The notes beneath the pieces are model-generated. The model ran no database searches. It had not been told where the DNA came from and was given only the letters and a program-made list of their open reading frames with translations. From Diphasiastrum complanatum (lineage: Eukaryota > Streptophyta > Lycopodiopsida > Lycopodiales > Lycopodiaceae): 64,000 nt of DNA. The position numbers were made by a program, and so were the translations under genes. Positions 36,501 to 47,679 of this stretch are shown piece after piece. Positions within the stretch are counted from its first letter, which is position 1. Each line of letters begins with the position of its first letter. The stretch lies in NCBI GenBank assembly GCA_029204225.1, contig CM055095.1, positions 12,982,530-13,046,529 on the forward strand, written 5' to 3'.

Positions 36501-37377
36501 GTGAGCCGATTCTATCGTTGTAATCCAAATTACACGTCATTAGGAGATGCAATCTATTTTATCACTTTCATAGATGATTATTCTAGATGGTCTACAGTCA
36601 TGTTCATTAAGCACAAATCTGAAGCCTTTGAATGCTTCAAGAGATTCAAGGCCATGGCTGAGACACAAACATCTGGGAAAGTGAAGGCACTCCGAACTGA
36701 TGGTGATGGCGAATACATCTCCAACGAGATGTCCGACTACATGGCTGAATATGGTATTAGAAGACAGTTCACCACTTCCTATTCGCCTCAACAGAACGGG
36801 ATTGCAAAAAGGAAGAATTGAACTCTTCTCAACTCAGCCAGATCCATGCTACATCAAGCACACCTACTTGCGAAGTTTTGGGCTGAAGCTACTGCCATAG
36901 CTTGTTACGTGCAAAACAGATCTAGCACCAAAGCCGTCAACAACAAGACTCCTCATGAAGTTTGGCACGGACACAAGCCTAGTGTCAGCCATGTAAAAAT
37001 CTTAGGTTTTATATGTTTTGTTCACATTCCTAAACAGCTTAGAAAGAAGCTAGATCATAGGACAAATAAATGTATTTTCATTGGCTATCCTAATGAACAT
37101 AAAACTTATAAAGTTTATGATCCATCCACCAATGTAGTATTTGTCTCTAGGGATGTAATATCTCAAGAATATACATACTATGATTTCAAACAACCATCGA
37201 TAAACGATGCTATGTCATTTCATCCTATTTTACGTAGCATGGATTCTTCCAACGTTGATGTTCCTTCTATAGAACCTGCAGCTACAGCTACAGAAAGCAC
37301 CAGAAGTTTTTCAACATGCTGAACCTGACGAAGATACCAAGGCACCAACCGTGACCTTAAGAGGGACTGTTGGAAAT
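36501..37377 (+). pseudogene. Ty1/copia element 4: integrase, then polypurine tract
   Basis: YFITFIDDYSRWSTVMFIKH, then ALRTDGDGEYISNEM (second catalytic Asp), TTSYSPQQNGIAKRKN (Glu replaced by Lys in the usual A-E-R-K), FWAEATAIACYVQNRSSTKA and KCIFIGYPNEHKTYKVYDP form a nearly continuous integrase with one TGA near 36819. The linker is followed at once by a purine-rich tract (AAGAGGGAC, about 37369-37377) and TGTTGG, so reverse transcriptase and RNase H are deleted. Confidence 0.85.
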
Positions 37378-37860
37378 TAAGCCCACAGTTGCCTCCTTGG
37401 TGAATAACTAATTTCTATTTCATGATTCTTCCTGCATGTTTATTGATCATTGATCTAGGGTCAGGTGAAACCAACTTTGGTTCTACGTCTGCTCATCTGA
37501 TACCTGCAGGAATCACAAACTTAGACAGCCAGTTTATTTGAAGAACGTCTACAACGGGCTTCCGGCTGATCTCCAGCAAAGGGTAACCAATGTTGTCATG
37601 ATTTCAAGTTCAGATGTTAAGCTCAATAATTTGAAGTCATTGAAGACTTGGCCACCTTCAAGGACTTCCATGAAATTAGCATTTAGAACAAGTTTGCAGA
37701 CATACATTTCTTTCACGACAGTCTGCAAAAATACTCTAAGTGTCGCGACAGTCTGCAGAAATGAACTATGTTTTCGACAGCTTCGGCTTTTTCGCATTTT
37801 TCCAAAATGCGACACTTGCATAGTTCAAAAGTTCAACTTGTGAAGTTCAAAAGTTTAACT
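37378..37860 (+). repeat. Probable LTR start of copia 4
   Basis: TGTTGGAAATTAAGCC follows the polypurine tract, as an LTR should. From about 37640 the sequence carries GCGACACT / GACAGTCTGCA words like the LTR modules at 28681 and 42140. The outer end is not defined. Confidence 0.45.
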
Positions 37861-38139
37861 GTTTTACTAATCACTTGATGAGCCATGTTGGGTGATAAAA
37901 AAAAAATTACACCTTAGGTATCAAATTTTGGCTTTCCCAAATGATAGGCAACAAAGCCTCGCCACTATCATAACGACATGACACTTGCTTAGTTTCCTAA
38001 ATAGTTGAAAATATATATCACTTTGTGATACCACATATTTCTATATTTATTCAAAAATGACAATTTATACGTAGAAATGAGGATATGCGCTGGACAACTG
38101 TATAGTTTGAAGAGGCCTATATCATTTTTTGGATATAAT

Positions 38140-39266
38140 TGTTAAGGACCTATCTTTTACTTAAAGTCATGACCTCCTGAATTGAGACGACACTTGGATA
38201 CGAAGCGACTGAATTCGAATCGTCACAATGAACCATCACCTGTACAAGTTATTTATACTTGTAACTTATATGATAATTAGAATTTGTAATTAGAGCAACG
38301 CACTAGGAATTTCTATCAGTGTGTTTGTTTCCTCCATAGGTTATAATAGAGCAGCGACGCACTAGGAATTTATGTCGGTGTGTTTGTTTGCTCCGTAGGT
38401 TATAAAACTAGACACTCTTATTCTCACATTACCTAGAGAGAGAGAGAGAGAGTTACTATATGTTTGAGATTGAAGAAATGAATAGAGTGTTCAAGGTTAT
38501 TTCCTTCAATCTTTGTTCTCTGCACTGCTGAGTGTGCTACTAGCAATCGCATATGCATTACTTGAATCATTATTTGGTCAGACAGTATCATATTTCATTA
38601 CAGTTGTTTGTTGTGTTTCCGTGAAGTTGAATTAAAGAACTGTCTTTAAACTTGTTTACCTATCTATGCGAATACTTTGTGTTCGACCTTCGAGTAAATA
38701 TACCTTTGGTGCAGTTTTCCACAGTTGCTGATGTTATAGTATGTATGTTGTGAAATGCTAGTCCTTGACTAAAGATCTGAGTTATTGATCTGTAGTCTTG
38801 TTAGTAATGAAGATAATTGTTTCTAGCATATTCGTGAACTGCTTGAGTTCTTCAACCATGACCGGACTTTAGTTGTTGAGGACTTCTGTCTAGAACACAT
38901 GAGTTCATGAATAAGACTAACTTTTTGTCTGTTCGTACGTGTCTGCATCGAACATATCACATATCCTTGTTGACAACTTAATCAGTTAAAGTGCAATTCA
39001 TTCGAGTTACTCTGATATCATTTTACATACGAAACGCTTTATCTTCGATTTGATAGAGGAAGGCTATTGTTTAGCATTCATTACATGTATTCACCATTCC
39101 TAAAAGTGGTACTGGCTACTTACAAAATGTCTGTTGACAACCAGATTTTCTCTCAACTCCATTTCATTCGAAATAAGTCAATAATGTATCAACTTAAGAA
39201 AATCTTCTTGGGGAACGATCTAAATACTACATAAATATAGCAGTTCGGTGTTGGTATATTATGACA
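38140..39266 (+). repeat. 5' LTR of element G2
   Basis: The likely start is TGTTAAGG at 38140 and the end ATGACA at 39266. TATAAAA at 38401-38407 and a GA tract at 38433-38452 suggest a promoter. A duplicated block around 38293-38400 repeats GACGCACTAGGAATTT-type sequence about 57 bp apart. The last 677 bp recur at 41063-41687. The exact left border is uncertain, because the 3' copy lacks that part. Confidence 0.65.
38401..38407 (+). promoter_or_regulatory. TATA box in element G2 LTR
   Basis: TATAAAA, followed 30 bases later by a (GA)n tract. It lies upstream of the part shared by both LTR copies, as expected for the U3/R border. Confidence 0.5.
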
Positions 39267-39278
39267 TATGCCATTTTT

Positions 39279-39297
39279 TGGCGCCGTTGCCGAGGAT
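39279..39297 (+). other. Primer binding site of element G2
   Basis: TGGCGCCGTTGCCGAGGAT, almost identical to the Tat/Athila gypsy primer site word, 12 bases after the LTR end. Confidence 0.85.
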
Positions 39298-39347
39298 AGT
39301 CAAATAAAGTTAATGCAAACTGACAACTCCATCTCCATCCCCATTGT

Positions 39348-39899
39348 ATGTTAGATAGAGCTGCTCGACTAGAAAGATATCGGAGACTTCAAGAAGAATT
39401 TTTCAAAAGACTTCAGAAGTCTTTTCAAAGATGAGAATCACCTTTTCTAAATTTGAAGCCGGTTTGCTTTGGTTCTATCACCTACAAAGCATTTTTGCGA
39501 TCAAGCATAAGAAGTTTGCTACGGTGGGGAGCACATATCTCGCGGTTGTGCGACTATTTCGGCATTCTTACTCAGACAGAGCAGGGAGTGTTGGCAGGAA
39601 GGATGTTAGCACCAACAAAGATTGATCTGTCAAGCCTCCTGCAGGGCGCTAGACAAGACCAACCAGTAGCTTCTTCTGCCATGGAGGTTGATGCAGGAGC
39701 AGAGAAGGAAGCTACTGACACAGGAGAGGATGTTGCTGCAAATGCTTCTGCAGTAAATGAAACTTTAGCTGTCGTTCCCATTTTTGCTAGGATTTCACCC
39801 AAGCAGAAGGACTTTGCATCTACGGACGACAAAGAGACTATCTCCGACAAGGGCAAAGGAGCAGAGGAGGAAGCTGTTGACGTGGAGAAGGATGAATAG
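39348..39899 (+). pseudogene. Element G2 ORF a (gag-position protein, unrecognised)
   Basis: The ATG at 39348 starts a basic helix (MLDRAARLERYRRLQEEFF) that meets a TGA at 39432-39434. The same frame then runs open for 155 codons to a TAG at 39897. The middle part (LRWGAHISRLCDYFGILT) faintly resembles the ORF1 of Athila-like elements, which is weak evidence. The C-terminal third is acidic and Ala/Glu/Asp-rich (EVDAGAEKEATDTGED). Total about 184 codons with one stop. The position after the primer site fits gag, but no knuckle is present. Confidence 0.55.
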
Positions 39900-39961
39900 G
39901 AAAGTAAAAACAATCTTTATAAGTGGTACCATTAGTTCTCCCTAGGTGCACCTAGGACATT

Positions 39962-40720
39962 GTGGGGAGGATCCATTCGTTTGACCTGCACATACAAGAC
40001 AGTATGATGCAGCTGTTTCAGCAAATAGACGAGATGACCAGCAACATCGAGATGTTGTCTGAGCAAAATTCATCTCTAGAAACAAATAATAAACTTTTGA
40101 ATGAGCAAAATTGCTCACTGGGCCAACTACTTCAAAAGTCAAATGAAGAAGCCCAGTCATTAGAAGACGCGAATAAGGCGCTCCAAGCCAAATCTGCAAA
40201 TTTGCAGAAAGTTTTTTATTCGTTGACAATCGAACTAAATAAAGTCTAGGCAGAAAAGGCCTCTCTGCAGACCAAACTGCACGATGAAGGCTTAAGACGA
40301 ATAAAAGCCGAAACCGCCTTGCAGCTATGCAGCAGCTCTGGTTCAATCCAGATAGATTCATCAAAGTTGCAGGCTCTTCAAGATCAAATGTTGGAGAATT
40401 TTCAAGTTGAATTTCTGATTCCTCTCGAAAATGACAAAGCACTTGTCGAGGAGGAACTTGTGGAGCTGAAGGAGCTATCAGCTGAGACAACTTGCTTTGG
40501 GTCAGATGCGCACAAAGAATATTCGCAGGCTCTAGAGAAGATCGAAGAATTGACCAAGCAGCTCCAAGCAATCCAAAACTATACAGGGGTAGTAGATCAC
40601 CTGGAGTATGATGACGCGTGTGTAAAAATTTTTGATCTACAAAAGGAAGTACAAGACCTCAAACAACAATTTGAAGACCAGAAGCTTGCTATAGATAACC
40701 ACAGACAGGACATGGTATAA
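39962..40720 (+). pseudogene. Element G2 ORF b (long coiled-coil protein)
   Basis: One frame of about 253 codons with a single TAG at 40247-40249. The sequence is dominated by heptad-like Leu/Gln/Glu/Lys patterns (QQIDEMTSNIEMLSEQNSSL; LEKIEELTKQLQAIQN; LQKEVQDLKQQFEDQKL), a long parallel coiled coil interrupted near 40450. It has no enzymatic motif. It is not a known pol product and could be a captured host sequence or a lineage-specific structural protein. Confidence 0.65.
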
Positions 40721-41062
40721 GCACAGCCTAAACCAAAGCGATAGAAGAGAAATCAGTCAAAGGTATGTTTGGAACGATTTTAAATTTTTTCTGAAAGATT
40801 TTGGAAGTGGAGTCCTTGCCATTTCAATGTGGAATTACAGTGGCATATGGATTATTTGATACTACCAGGCATGCAGGTGTGGTATTCGACAATTGGCCGA
40901 CGGTTGGCAATCAGAGTGGAACAAAGAAGATTTCCTTTGGTTATGGGACCAGTTAAGCATAGAATAGAAAGAATGTCTGTGTTGGGCCATCATCCAGGGA
41001 AAGTTCAAAGTTATTTATTTTAAATCAATCAAATTGTACATAGGGTCCACATTTTGTATGCG
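40721..41062 (+). other. Element G2 downstream internal region
   Basis: A 64-codon open frame (40829-41023) with Trp/Arg-rich sequence (MQVWYSTIGRRLAIRVEQRR) that I do not recognise, then AT-rich DNA up to the 3' LTR. No clear polypurine tract; ACATAGGG near 41037 is the only purine-rich word. Confidence 0.4.
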
Positions 41063-41687
41063 ATATTTCATTACAGTCGTTTGTTGTATTTCCGTGAAGT
41101 TGAAATAAAGAACTGTCTTTAAACTTATTTACCTGTCTATGCGAATACTTTGTGTTCGACCTTCGAGTAAATATACCTTTGGTGCAGTTTTCCACAGTTG
41201 CTAATGTAAAAGTATGTATGTTGTGAAATGCTAGTCCTTGACTGAAGAACTGAGTTATTGATCTGTAGTCGTGCTAGTAATGAAGATAAGTGTTTCTCAT
41301 ATATTCGCGAACTGCTTGAGTTCTTTAACCATGATCGGACTTTAGTTGTTGAGGACTTTTGTCTAGAACACATGAGTTCATGAATAAGATTAACTTTTTG
41401 TCTGTTCGTACATGTCTACATCGTACATATCACAGATCCTTGTTGACAACTTAATCAATTTGATAGAGAATGGCTGTTGTTTAGCATTCATTACTTGTAT
41501 TCACCTTTCCTAAAAGTGGTACTGGTTGCTTACAAAATGTCTGTTGACAACCAGATTTTCTCTCGACTCCATTTCATTCGAAATAAGTCAATAATGTATC
41601 AACTTAACAACTTTTAAGAGCTATCTTCTTGGGGAACGATCTAAATACTACATAAATATAGCAATTCGGTGTTGGTATATTATGACA
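41063..41687 (+). repeat. 3' LTR of element G2 (5'-truncated)
   Basis: Matches 38590-39266 closely. It lacks about 57 bp present in the 5' copy (after the CTTAATCA word near 41455) and has a small insertion near 41610. It ends TATTATGACA at 41687. The U3/promoter part is absent, which explains why no TATA box is seen here. Confidence 0.85.
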
Positions 41688-42009
41688 CACTTCTATTCAT
41701 AGATTGCTTGCATGTGCTTCTTTTCATTTGCATGCCTCAATTTAAGTTTTAATTTTCATGAATGACAATCTTACATGTTAATTAATGAATATTTGTTTCC
41801 CATGTTTGAATGATTGTGAATCGTCGTCTAGATCTAGTGATGATGACAACAGTCACTCCATATCCAAAACAAAATTGGCATACGATGATGGGCCACACAT
41901 AAATCAACTATCACGTCGTGAGCATATGAGATTGAGAGCCATGATGAAAATAGACAAACAACAACGTGCAAAAACGAATCAGCCTCGACCTACTACTACT
42001 TCTTCTTCA
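41688..42009 (+). other. Unrecognised open frame before a copia LTR
   Basis: The frame from 41785 reads MNICFPCLNDCESSSRSSDD, then INQLSRREHMRLRAMMKIDK and ends in the LTR. The basic helix could be the tail of a retroelement protein. I do not recognise it. Confidence 0.3.
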
Positions 42010-43156
42010 TGTTGGAGTTTAATCTTACTCCTACTCTTCCTAACTGCCCTCCTTCCTTCTCTCAATTTTACTCTCTCAAATGAAATTTGCACTATTTTTC
42101 AACAGTCTGCATATTTGAACTTTTGTCGCAACGTCTGCATTTTTCTTCGCAATTTTTGACAGGCGAAAAACCCGACACCCGACACTATACCTTTGGGCCA
42201 TCATGAGAAACTAAGTGTTTTGCGACACTTGTGTAACTCGGTCTTTTTGGCCATTTTAGACACTTCCAGAAATGCGACACTACTTTGCGAAAAATGCGAC
42301 ACTGCATTTTTACATGCAATTTTTGACAGGCAAAGAAATGCGAAAAATGCAACACTGCATTTTTACATGCAATTTCTAATAGGCGATAAATGTGAGAAAT
42401 GTGACACTGCAGTTTTGAACGGAATTCCACACAGACGAAAAATACAAAAAATGCGACACTGCAAAAATACACAAGATTCCAAGTACAAACTGTCTACGTC
42501 TTCATGCTCCAATAATAACTGTTCTAATTAGTCAGTTAAGTGATCTTGTAAATGCAAAGATAGAATAATGCAAGATCTTACAGTTGCTATATATATGTAG
42601 ATGAGCGATTGAAGAGCATGATGCATGTGGATACTCCAGCAGAGATCAAACGACCAAAACGGGTCTTCTAGTAGCTGACTCCTCAGAGTTAGTGATCATA
42701 TATATAGAGAGAGATATTCAGAATTTTGACAATTGATTTGAGTTTGTAAGTAGGATCACGCGCTTATCAGCGCAATTGTATTGTGATCTGATTGTTGTGT
42801 TACAACATTATTATACGAATTCGCTACTGTTCTACATCTTTGCATTCTTGTTGAATGAAATTAACTCTCACTCCTCTTACGCAAACATCATTATAAGAAA
42901 ATGTATGGCTATCTCTGACGCCTAGGTTATTTCTACATTCTCTTCATATCAGGTTATCAACATTAGAGGATTGCATGGCTATCTCAGACACCTAATCGTT
43001 TCTGCAATCTCTCTTTCATGTTAGTCTAAGACTCCTACACTGATAATCTTATTCAACACAAAAGAACAGCTTGCAGTCTATGTTCTCTAAGTAATCCAAG
43101 ATCCTTTAATAAGAATTTTTATTTTTATCAGTTGGCATCAACATCTAAGCCAACAG
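42010..43156 (+). repeat. 5' LTR of Ty1/copia element 5
   Basis: An LTR of about 1147 bp with matching ends TGTTGG...CCAACA, followed by a primer binding site. Its first 700 bp match, in inverted orientation, the 3' LTR of copia 3 (29060-29777). TATATATAT at about 42588-42596 is a candidate promoter. Confidence 0.75.
42140..42460 (+). repeat. About 52 bp tandem module in the copia 5 LTR
   Basis: Units built from GCGAAAAATGCGACACTGC and TTTTTACATGCAATTT plus a GACAGGC/TAATAGGC word start near 42289, 42340, 42396 and 42448, with looser copies upstream. It lies upstream of the presumed TATA box, where an enhancer array would sit. Confidence 0.65.
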
Positions 43157-43159
43157 GTT

Positions 43160-43171
43160 GGTTTCAGAGCA
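43160..43171 (+). other. Primer binding site of copia 5
   Basis: TGGTTTCAGAGC differs by one base from the initiator-tRNA site TGGTATCAGAGC and sits three bases after the LTR. Confidence 0.8.
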
Positions 43172-43280
43172 CTAGTTTATTGGATTACTAGAGTTTAGGA
43201 TTCATAATAGAACGTAATACATTCTTGCTGTATAGAGCTAGTTCATTATGTTTGTGTTCTATCTCTGCTACTCGATTACA

Positions 43281-43420
43281 ATGAAAGGTTCAACCTCAGA
43301 GATCAGCTTGATCAAAAAATTCAATGGAGATGACTGCCACATGTGAAAGTTCAAGATGAGGATGATCTTAATCGAGAAGGAGCTTTGAGAATATGTAAGA
43401 GTTTTTGCTCAACCTTTACA
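43281..43420 (+). pseudogene. copia 5 gag start
   Basis: The ATG at 43281 begins MKGSTSEISLIKKFNGDDCH. The conserved Trp of the next motif is TGA, then KFKMRMILIEKEL follows, as in copia gag. The rest of the element is missing, with unrelated sequence from about 43430. Confidence 0.75.
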
Positions 43421-43539
43421 TAAGAGTCATGTTACTAAATATGTTTACTCGTGGCTCAGGTGACTTTTGAAGTTATGTTTTGCCCTAATGGGCTCGCTCC
43501 AAATTCTCAAGTGACTCTTACCACCATTAGAAGTCACTC

Positions 43540-43930
43540 GAATGACCATTCCCCTATACATGACTATCTCCAAGTGCTAATTTCACTTCCAAAAGTTTCA
43601 GTTGATCGTCTGTTTGCATAGAATGGCTTAAAACGACTAACATGGAATACAGGATGAACCTTAGTTCCAACAGAGAGTTCTAGTCTATACGCAATCTTGT
43701 TAAGAACTTTGAAAGGACCGCTAAAACGTGGAGATAACTTCAAAAATTTTCCATTCGAAGTGTCTTAGAGTCTTTTCGGATTCTAAGATACACCCAATCA
43801 CCGATCTCAAATTCTCAAGGAGTGCGGCTTTAGTTAGCATATAATTGTGAGCCAATCCAATGCTTTCCCTAGCCACCTGCAACATATTATGCAAGAAATA
43901 CACTGCAGCTTTTGAAATTGAAACGCCTAA
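43540..43930 (-). pseudogene. Ty3/gypsy integrase C-terminal fragment
   Basis: The minus strand reads ARESIGLAHNYMLTKAAL, then after a frameshift [39 protein letters not shown] and [13 protein letters not shown], the GPY/F-type module at the end of gypsy integrase. It is a lone antisense fragment between the copia gag start and the next gypsy element. Confidence 0.8.
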
Positions 43931-44655
43931 GGTATTGACGATTCGCGGATTAATTGATGGATTTATAAGGAAAAAAATCACCGACTAAAAAATAATCCTA
44001 GACGATTTGAATTTATGCGATCGGTGTTTCTGATAAAATTGTAATATATCTCAAAAGACATGAGCAATCATGAGATGAAAATACCACTTCTCTGTATTGG
44101 ACGCATGCATTTGTGTGAAGGGAGGATTACAAATTCCCAAGTGCTGAGTTTCTTTGGATCAATTTTTATTAAGGATCGAATTTCTACTGAATCAAAAATA
44201 TTCGACCTGATCCGATCTGATCCGCTGGCTCACGGCCGCTCTATTCCTTGCTCTATGTCTGTGGGTGGTTGCGCCCTTCTCTACTAGTGCATTCCGGTCT
44301 GGCCGCATACTGGCAAAGTTTACATCATAGTTTGTGCCAAAAACTCGCGCTCTCTATATCAGTGTGGCAGAGACCATAGAGTCTAAGATTTCTATTTGCT
44401 CTCTTTTGTTTTGGTGAAGTGAGTCAGTTGACTAGATATTCTAAGCCATCTTTCAGGAGTTTAGACACATCAGAGTAGCAAGGTTGGTGGGCTATAATAT
44501 CAGTTGCTTCAACAAGGAGACATTGCTTGTTGGACCCAGGGTCGGACTTGCCCGGAAATATCTGACTTTTTTGATCCATTGAAAAATAAAATTGTAAAAT
44601 TGATCTTCGGTCTTATAAATGTTGAAATTATAATAATCGATTCTTCTGTACTTTT

Positions 44656-45235
44656 ATGTCCGAAGACCAATATTGGAGAGAAAGATGGAGAAAGGAGCGA
44701 GTAGAAAGACGAAGGCGCAGAGAACATGAAGAACTAAACTGGAAAGTGAAAGCCTCAAAAGATGCAGATATTTATGTGTCTCAATTTGAGTCCATTGCTG
44801 CAAGCAATAGAGAAAGTTTAGATGCTGACAAACTAAGGATATTTCCTAAACTGTTTAGAAAAGAAGCCAGAACATGGTATATTCAGATTGAATATGATTT
44901 GATAACAACTTGGGGAGATTTAAAAAGCTAATTCCTGAAGCAATTTAGAGAAATTGACTATTCCACATGAATTCTGGCCCAATTGAATTCAATCAGACAA
45001 AAAGAAAAAGAATCTCTAAGAAAGTATACTCAAAGGGTTATGAAACTAATTGGTCAATCGACTGGAGTATATCCGGTAGCCATGAAGATCGAATGGTTCT
45101 TGAGGGGATTACCCAAAACGATAGATCGATATTGCAGGCAAGGACCTACTGATAGCCTTGAGCATGTCATTGCTATGGCAGAGAACTATGAGAATTTTCG
45201 GATATCAAGAAGTCGAAGGTCGAAGAAATAGCTTA
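44656..45235 (+). pseudogene. gypsy gag (matrix/capsid region)
   Basis: The ATG at 44656 gives an Arg/Glu-rich N-terminus (WRKERVERRRRREHEELNW), then the capsid-like FPKLFRKEARTWYIQIEYD. A TAA at 44929-44931 and a frameshift separate it from LNSIRQKEKESLRKYTQRVM and WFLRGLPKTIDRYC, the classic gypsy retrotransposon gag pattern. About 190 codons in two frames. Confidence 0.85.
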
Positions 45236-45479
45236 TCAAAAAGAAAAAGCATATATATTCTTCAGACGATCAATAATCGGATTCTGTATCGGGAACTAGT
45301 TCATCATCGAGTTCTAGTTCGGATTCAGATAGTCCGAGTGAAGATGAATCTCCAAGGAGAACTTTGAAATGCCATAAGACACAAATAAAAGATCTAAAAA
45401 GAATGGAAGATCCAAAGAAGAGCGATGGAAAACATCAAAATTAATGGAAGAAGGAAGTTTCCAAACTTGAAAGGAAATT

Positions 45480-46000
45480 TGAGGATTTGAAAGTTTATAT
45501 TCTTCAACTGAAGAATAAGAGAAAATCTCCTAATACAGTAGGAAAGTTAAATGTATGGTGTACAAAGTGCAATAAGGAAGGTCACCATTATTCGAAATGT
45601 AAAGCTAAAATGCAAGTTTCCTATCTATAAGAGAGTCATGAGGAAGGAAATTTTGACAACGAAGTGGTTTGTTTAATGGAGGTAGATCCTGGTGAGACTG
45701 TATATAAAGTACAAGCTTCTAATTCGAAAACTACTGCTACACCAGTCTCTTCTTCATATAAATCTCTTGTGAAGAAATTTATTCCAGTACAGAAGTATAT
45801 ACCTAATAAGCAGAAGAATGGTGTCCAAAGGACAAAACATATACTACATGTTTTGATTGTGGAACACCTGGACATTATTCTAATGAATGTCCTGGACCAA
45901 AGAAGCATATTGGATATGTACCCTTGTGTGGAAATTGCAAAGCTGAAGGACATGTAACTTCAGAGTGTTCTAAGCCACCAGTTAAAAGTTATTGGTAAAG
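45480..46000 (+). pseudogene. gypsy nucleocapsid with three CCHC knuckles
   Basis: CTKCNKEGHHYSKC (about 45560-45601), then CFDCGTPGHYSNEC and CGNCKAEGHVTSEC (about 45851-45970) are three C-x2-C-x4-H-x4-C knuckles. The first lies in a different frame from the others, and a stop at 45628 lies between. They bind the element RNA in gag particles. Confidence 0.85.
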
Positions 46001-46426
46001 TGTGTCGAACTTGAAGGCACTAAGGATAGTGAAACCAAAGATGAAGTGGTTCAGCAGGTCAAACTTTTTGACGAAGAAACAAATTGGCCGAGTGATATTG
46101 ACTTTGAAGTATCGAAAGTAAGCACTATAAGCAAAACCAAACAAAAACGACAATATCAAATTCAACCTATAACAGAATCGCCTAAGAAGAAGACAAAATC
46201 TTCAAAGAAAAAGCAAGATTCTAAAGAAAAAGTCAATCTATCACATAGGAAAGACGATCATGTTTATGACAGGGGTGATAAGAAATATTTTGCTCCAGAT
46301 ATAACGAAAGAAGTAGAACAACTTCTTACCAAGGAGTTAAATAAATCAAAGAAAAAGGTTACTTTTGAAGAACCTTTGGAAGCTACGGTTCCAACAAGAC
46401 CAAAGATCGCAAAATCTTTGTCCTGA
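45992..46426 (+). pseudogene. gypsy Lys-rich linker protein region
   Basis: A 144-codon open frame following the knuckles. Acidic start, then a Lys/Ser-rich stretch (ESPKKKTKSSKKKQDSKEK) and KKYFAPDITKEVEQLL. In intact elements protease and polymerase would lie here. No DTG/DSG active site is seen. Confidence 0.6.
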
Positions 46427-46514
46427 AGATCGAGTTATGATATTTATTGAAGATCTTGGCAATTTGAGACCAAGCATAACGTTTAAACAGCTTTTAGAAG
46501 ACATTGTCAACTAA

Positions 46515-47400
46515 TTGGTCGTTGGTACCAGTTTTACCACTGACACCATTCAAAAAATAGGATATAAATTTGTGGGGCCGATTAAGCCAACTACTAAACA
46601 CAGGAAAAACCGATACATACTGATAGCAATAGACTACTGCACAAAAATGATGGAAGCTGAGCCTACGAAGAAAAATGGTGCAAAGACTGTGGCCAATTTT
46701 CTTTTTGCTAATCACAAGATATGGTTATCCTTTAGAACTTGTCAGTGACAAAGGAACTCATTTCATTAATAATACTATTGCAGAGTTACTGAAGTATTAT
46801 ATGATTATTCACAGAAGGACAACTCCATATAGTCCTAAGACAAATGGATTAATTGAATGAGCGAATGGTACTTTATGTAAAATATTGAATAAAATTACAG
46901 ATCAGCATTTTACAGATTGGGATATGAAAATACCAGCAGTTCTTTGGGCATTTCGGAATACTGAAAAAATTACAACTAAAAAGACTCCATATTATTTAGT
47001 TTATGGAATGTACCCAATACTCCCAATTGAATTCGAGATTCCAACATATTGAATTCAACATGCAGATCGTGAAGAATCACATAATATTATTGATGAAAGA
47101 CTACATCTAATATCTCGATTAGAGGAAGATCGATTATGTCCCTTGCAGGAAACAATAGTCGTACAGAAAAAGAGAAAGGAACATTATGATACATGTTTGA
47201 AATTTTTTTTTCTTAAAGTTGGTGATTTGGCACTTTTATATGACAATAGACATATAAAATCTCCTAAAAAATTACATACAAATGGATGGGGCCATACAAA
47301 GTCATTGAAGAATTTTCCAATGATTTGATCTAGCTAGCTGATCTTGAAGGGAATTTGCTTGATACAAGAGTGAATGGCTCTCGTATCAAAAAATATAATC
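46515..47400 (+). pseudogene. gypsy integrase
   Basis: IGYKFVGPIKPTTKHRKNRY, ILIAIDYCTKMMEAEP (first catalytic Asp), then after a frameshift LELVSDKGTHFINNTIAELL (second Asp), RTTPYSPKTNGLIE (Glu). A TGA follows at 46858 and the frame continues WAFRNTEKITTKKTP and DLALLYDN. The end reads LADLEGNLLDTRVNGSRIKK. The catalytic triad is present, but frameshifts and stops kill it. Confidence 0.88.
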
Positions 47401-47679
47401 AACCATCATAGCGGTTTACAAATAAACCTTTGGTTCGACATAAGCAGTTTTTTGATCCATGCTTTTCCAAGAGAATACTTATTTTTATTTTTATTAACTT
47501 TTTATTATTTTACCCTCTTCTCAGTCAACGAGGACATTTCCTTTTTGAGAGAAAGGAGAGATATTTTATAGGTTTTATACAATTAGTATTTTTTTTTTTC
47601 AGAATTTATTTGTTAATGTCCTTAAAATTTATAAGTATCAAATTTCTATTGGATCGAAAATATTCGACCTGATTAGGGT

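Larger units (their letters stand above)
38140..41687 (+). mobile_element. Non-autonomous LTR element with coiled-coil ORFs (element G2)
   Basis: Direct repeats (38590-39266 and 41063-41687), a Tat/Athila-like primer binding site at 39279 and two ORF regions inside, but no protease, integrase or polymerase. The element resembles an LTR element that kept or acquired its own coiled-coil protein genes and depends on others for movement. Confidence 0.75.

Noticed and set aside
39942..40571. 209-codon minus-strand frame
   Set aside because: It is the antisense of the coiled-coil ORF b, whose heptad pattern is clearly coding-like on the plus strand.
44656..47400. Endogenous caulimovirus
   Set aside because: Gag, triple CCHC knuckles and a DDE integrase are present; caulimoviruses lack an integrase. 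It is a gypsy retrotransposon relic.
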